A stretch of DNA of 14,687 nt from Bacteroidaceae bacterium (lineage in GTDB: Bacteria; Bacteroidota; Bacteroidia; Bacteroidales; Bacteroidaceae), in the NCBI GenBank assembly GCA_028707655.1, contig JAQWAN010000020.1, forward strand, positions 1 through 14,687, in the 5' to 3' direction. A program made the translations under genes and the position numbers. This document shows positions 13,872-14,687 of this stretch, one piece after another (position 1 is the stretch's first letter; every line of letters starts with the position of its first letter). The notes under the pieces were generated by a model. It ran no database searches and had not been told where the DNA came from. It saw nothing but the letters and a program-made list of their open reading frames with translations.

Positions 13872-14488
13872 TATTTCTCAATTATTAAGATTGAACCTTT
13901 GCATCCAGGAACAGAACCTTTTACTAAAAGGAGATTGTGTTCTGGGATTACTTTTAATACTTTCAAGTTTTGAACAGTGACTCTGTCACCACCCATTTGG
14001 CCACCCATGCGCATTCCTTTGAACACCTTAGCAGGGTATGAACAAGCACCAATAGAACCTGGTTTACGGGCACGATTATGTTGACCATGTGTAGCTTGAC
14101 CTACACCTGCAAAACCATGTCTTTTTACTACACCTTGAAAACCTTTACCTTTTGAAGTTCCAGCGACATCTACAAAGACAACGTCGTTAAACAACTCTAC
14201 GGTAAGGACTTCACCTAAATTAAGTTCGTTATCGAACTCACTGAACTCGGCCAAGTGTCTTTTTGGTGTAACTCCTGCTCTTTTAAAATGGCCCATTAAA
14301 GGCTTTGTAGTATGTTTCTCATTTTTTTCTTGGAAACCTACTTGAACAGCATCATAACCATCTGTTTGGACAGTTTTGATTTGAGTTACAACACAAGGAC
14401 CTGCTTCGATAACAGTGCATGGTACGTTTTTACCATCGGCACTGAAAACGGATGTCATTCCGATTTTTTTTCCTAATAATCCTGGCAT
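13871..14488 (-). CDS. rplC: 50S ribosomal protein L3 (uL3)
   Basis: L3 is an early 23S rRNA binder whose long loop reaches the peptidyl transferase centre. The 205-residue product starts MPGLLGKKIGMTSVFSADGK, has TKPLMGHFKRAGVTPKRHL, the VDVAGTSKGKGFQGVVKRHG segment around 107-126, and the extended loop RKPGSIGACSYPAKVFKGMR at 141-160. At the place of the E. coli glutamine 150 that is methylated by PrmB, this protein has Ser150. The rest is a normal L3. It follows rpsJ by 20 nt and overlaps rplD by one base. No clear Shine-Dalgarno sequence precedes it. Confidence 0.97.
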   Translation of the reverse strand: MPGLLGKKIGMTSVFSADGKNVPCTVIEAGPCVVTQIKTVQTDGYDAVQVGFQEKNEKHTTKPLMGHFKRAGVTPKRHLAEFSEFDNELNLGEVLTVELFNDVVFVDVAGTSKGKGFQGVVKRHGFAGVGQATHGQHNRARKPGSIGACSYPAKVFKGMRMGGQMGGDRVTVQNLKVLKVIPEHNLLLVKGSVPGCKGSILIIEK

Positions 14489-14508
14489 TTCTCTAATTAA
14501 TTAAATTA

Positions 14509-14687
14509 TCAAACTTTAATTTCAACTTCTACACCACTTGGTAACTCAAGTTTCATCAATGCATCAACAGTTTTAGCAGTAGAGCTATAAATGTCAATTA
14601 ATCGCTTGAAAGAAGACAATTGGAACTGTTCTCTAGACTTTTTATTAACAAAAATAGAACGGTTCACTGTAAAAATACGCTTGTGTG
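14509..14687 (-). CDS. rpsJ: 30S ribosomal protein S10 (uS10), 3' part only
   Basis: S10 is a 30S head protein and, as NusE, a transcription antitermination partner that also links NusG to the ribosome. Only the C-terminal 58 residues are in the window: they begin HKRIFTVNRSIFVNKKSREQ, continue with FQLSSFKRLIDIYSSTAKTV and end GVEVEIKV before TGA (14509-14511). This is about the last 58 of the roughly 101 residues usual for the family. The 5' end and any promoter or leader lie beyond the right edge. It heads the S10 block, directly before rplC. Confidence 0.95.
   Translation of the reverse strand, partial: HKRIFTVNRSIFVNKKSREQFQLSSFKRLIDIYSSTAKTVDALMKLELPSGVEVEIKV

Noticed and set aside
1..14687. 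An undescribed biological system
   Set aside because: Every coding stretch over 150 nt on the minus strand is a known core gene in standard order, and no long gap, foreign gene or repeat array is present.

Overview
This window is almost entirely one long minus-strand operon: the merged S10-spc-alpha ribosomal protein cluster. It runs from a truncated rpsJ at the right edge (about position 14687) to rplQ and a strong intrinsic terminator at the left (56-91). The DNA is AT-rich. Three things point to Bacteroidetes, most likely order Bacteroidales: the gene order secY-map-infA-rpmJ-rpsM-rpsK-rpsD-rpoA-rplQ without adk, the near absence of Shine-Dalgarno sequences, and sequence features such as the Lys/Ala-rich tail of L17, cysteine-poor L36 and S14, and Bacteroidetes-like L2, S5 and L29. 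The genus cannot be fixed from the sequence alone.

Layout in transcription order (right to left): S10 block: rpsJ (partial), rplC, rplD, rplW, rplB, rpsS, rplV, rpsC, rplP, rpmC, rpsQ. Spc block: rplN, rplX, rplE, rpsN, rpsH, rplF, rplR, rpsE, rpmD, rplO, secY. Alpha block: map, infA, rpmJ, rpsM, rpsK, rpsD, rpoA, rplQ. All 30 genes lie on the minus strand. Most gaps are 2-31 nt, and three junctions overlap by one base (TAATG). Only two gaps exceed 31 nt: 50 nt between rpsN and rpsH, and 111 nt between rpsK and rpsD. Each holds a possible RNA structure. rpmD (6087-6263) and the family-length starts of rpsM (3092) and rpmJ (3240) were assigned by reading the sequence directly.

The genes supply both ribosomal subunits, the secretion channel SecY, N-terminal methionine removal (Map), initiation factor IF-1 and the RNA polymerase alpha subunit, so transcription, translation and protein export are made in step. 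No mobile element, CRISPR array, tRNA, rRNA or unknown gene is visible, and I see no undescribed system. The points most worth checking are the four strong Shine-Dalgarno sequences (before rplW, rplE, rplF and rpmD) in a lineage that mostly does without them, the rpsK-rpsD gap as a possible regulatory leader, the rpsN-rpsH hairpin, and the loss of the usual methylated glutamine in L3.
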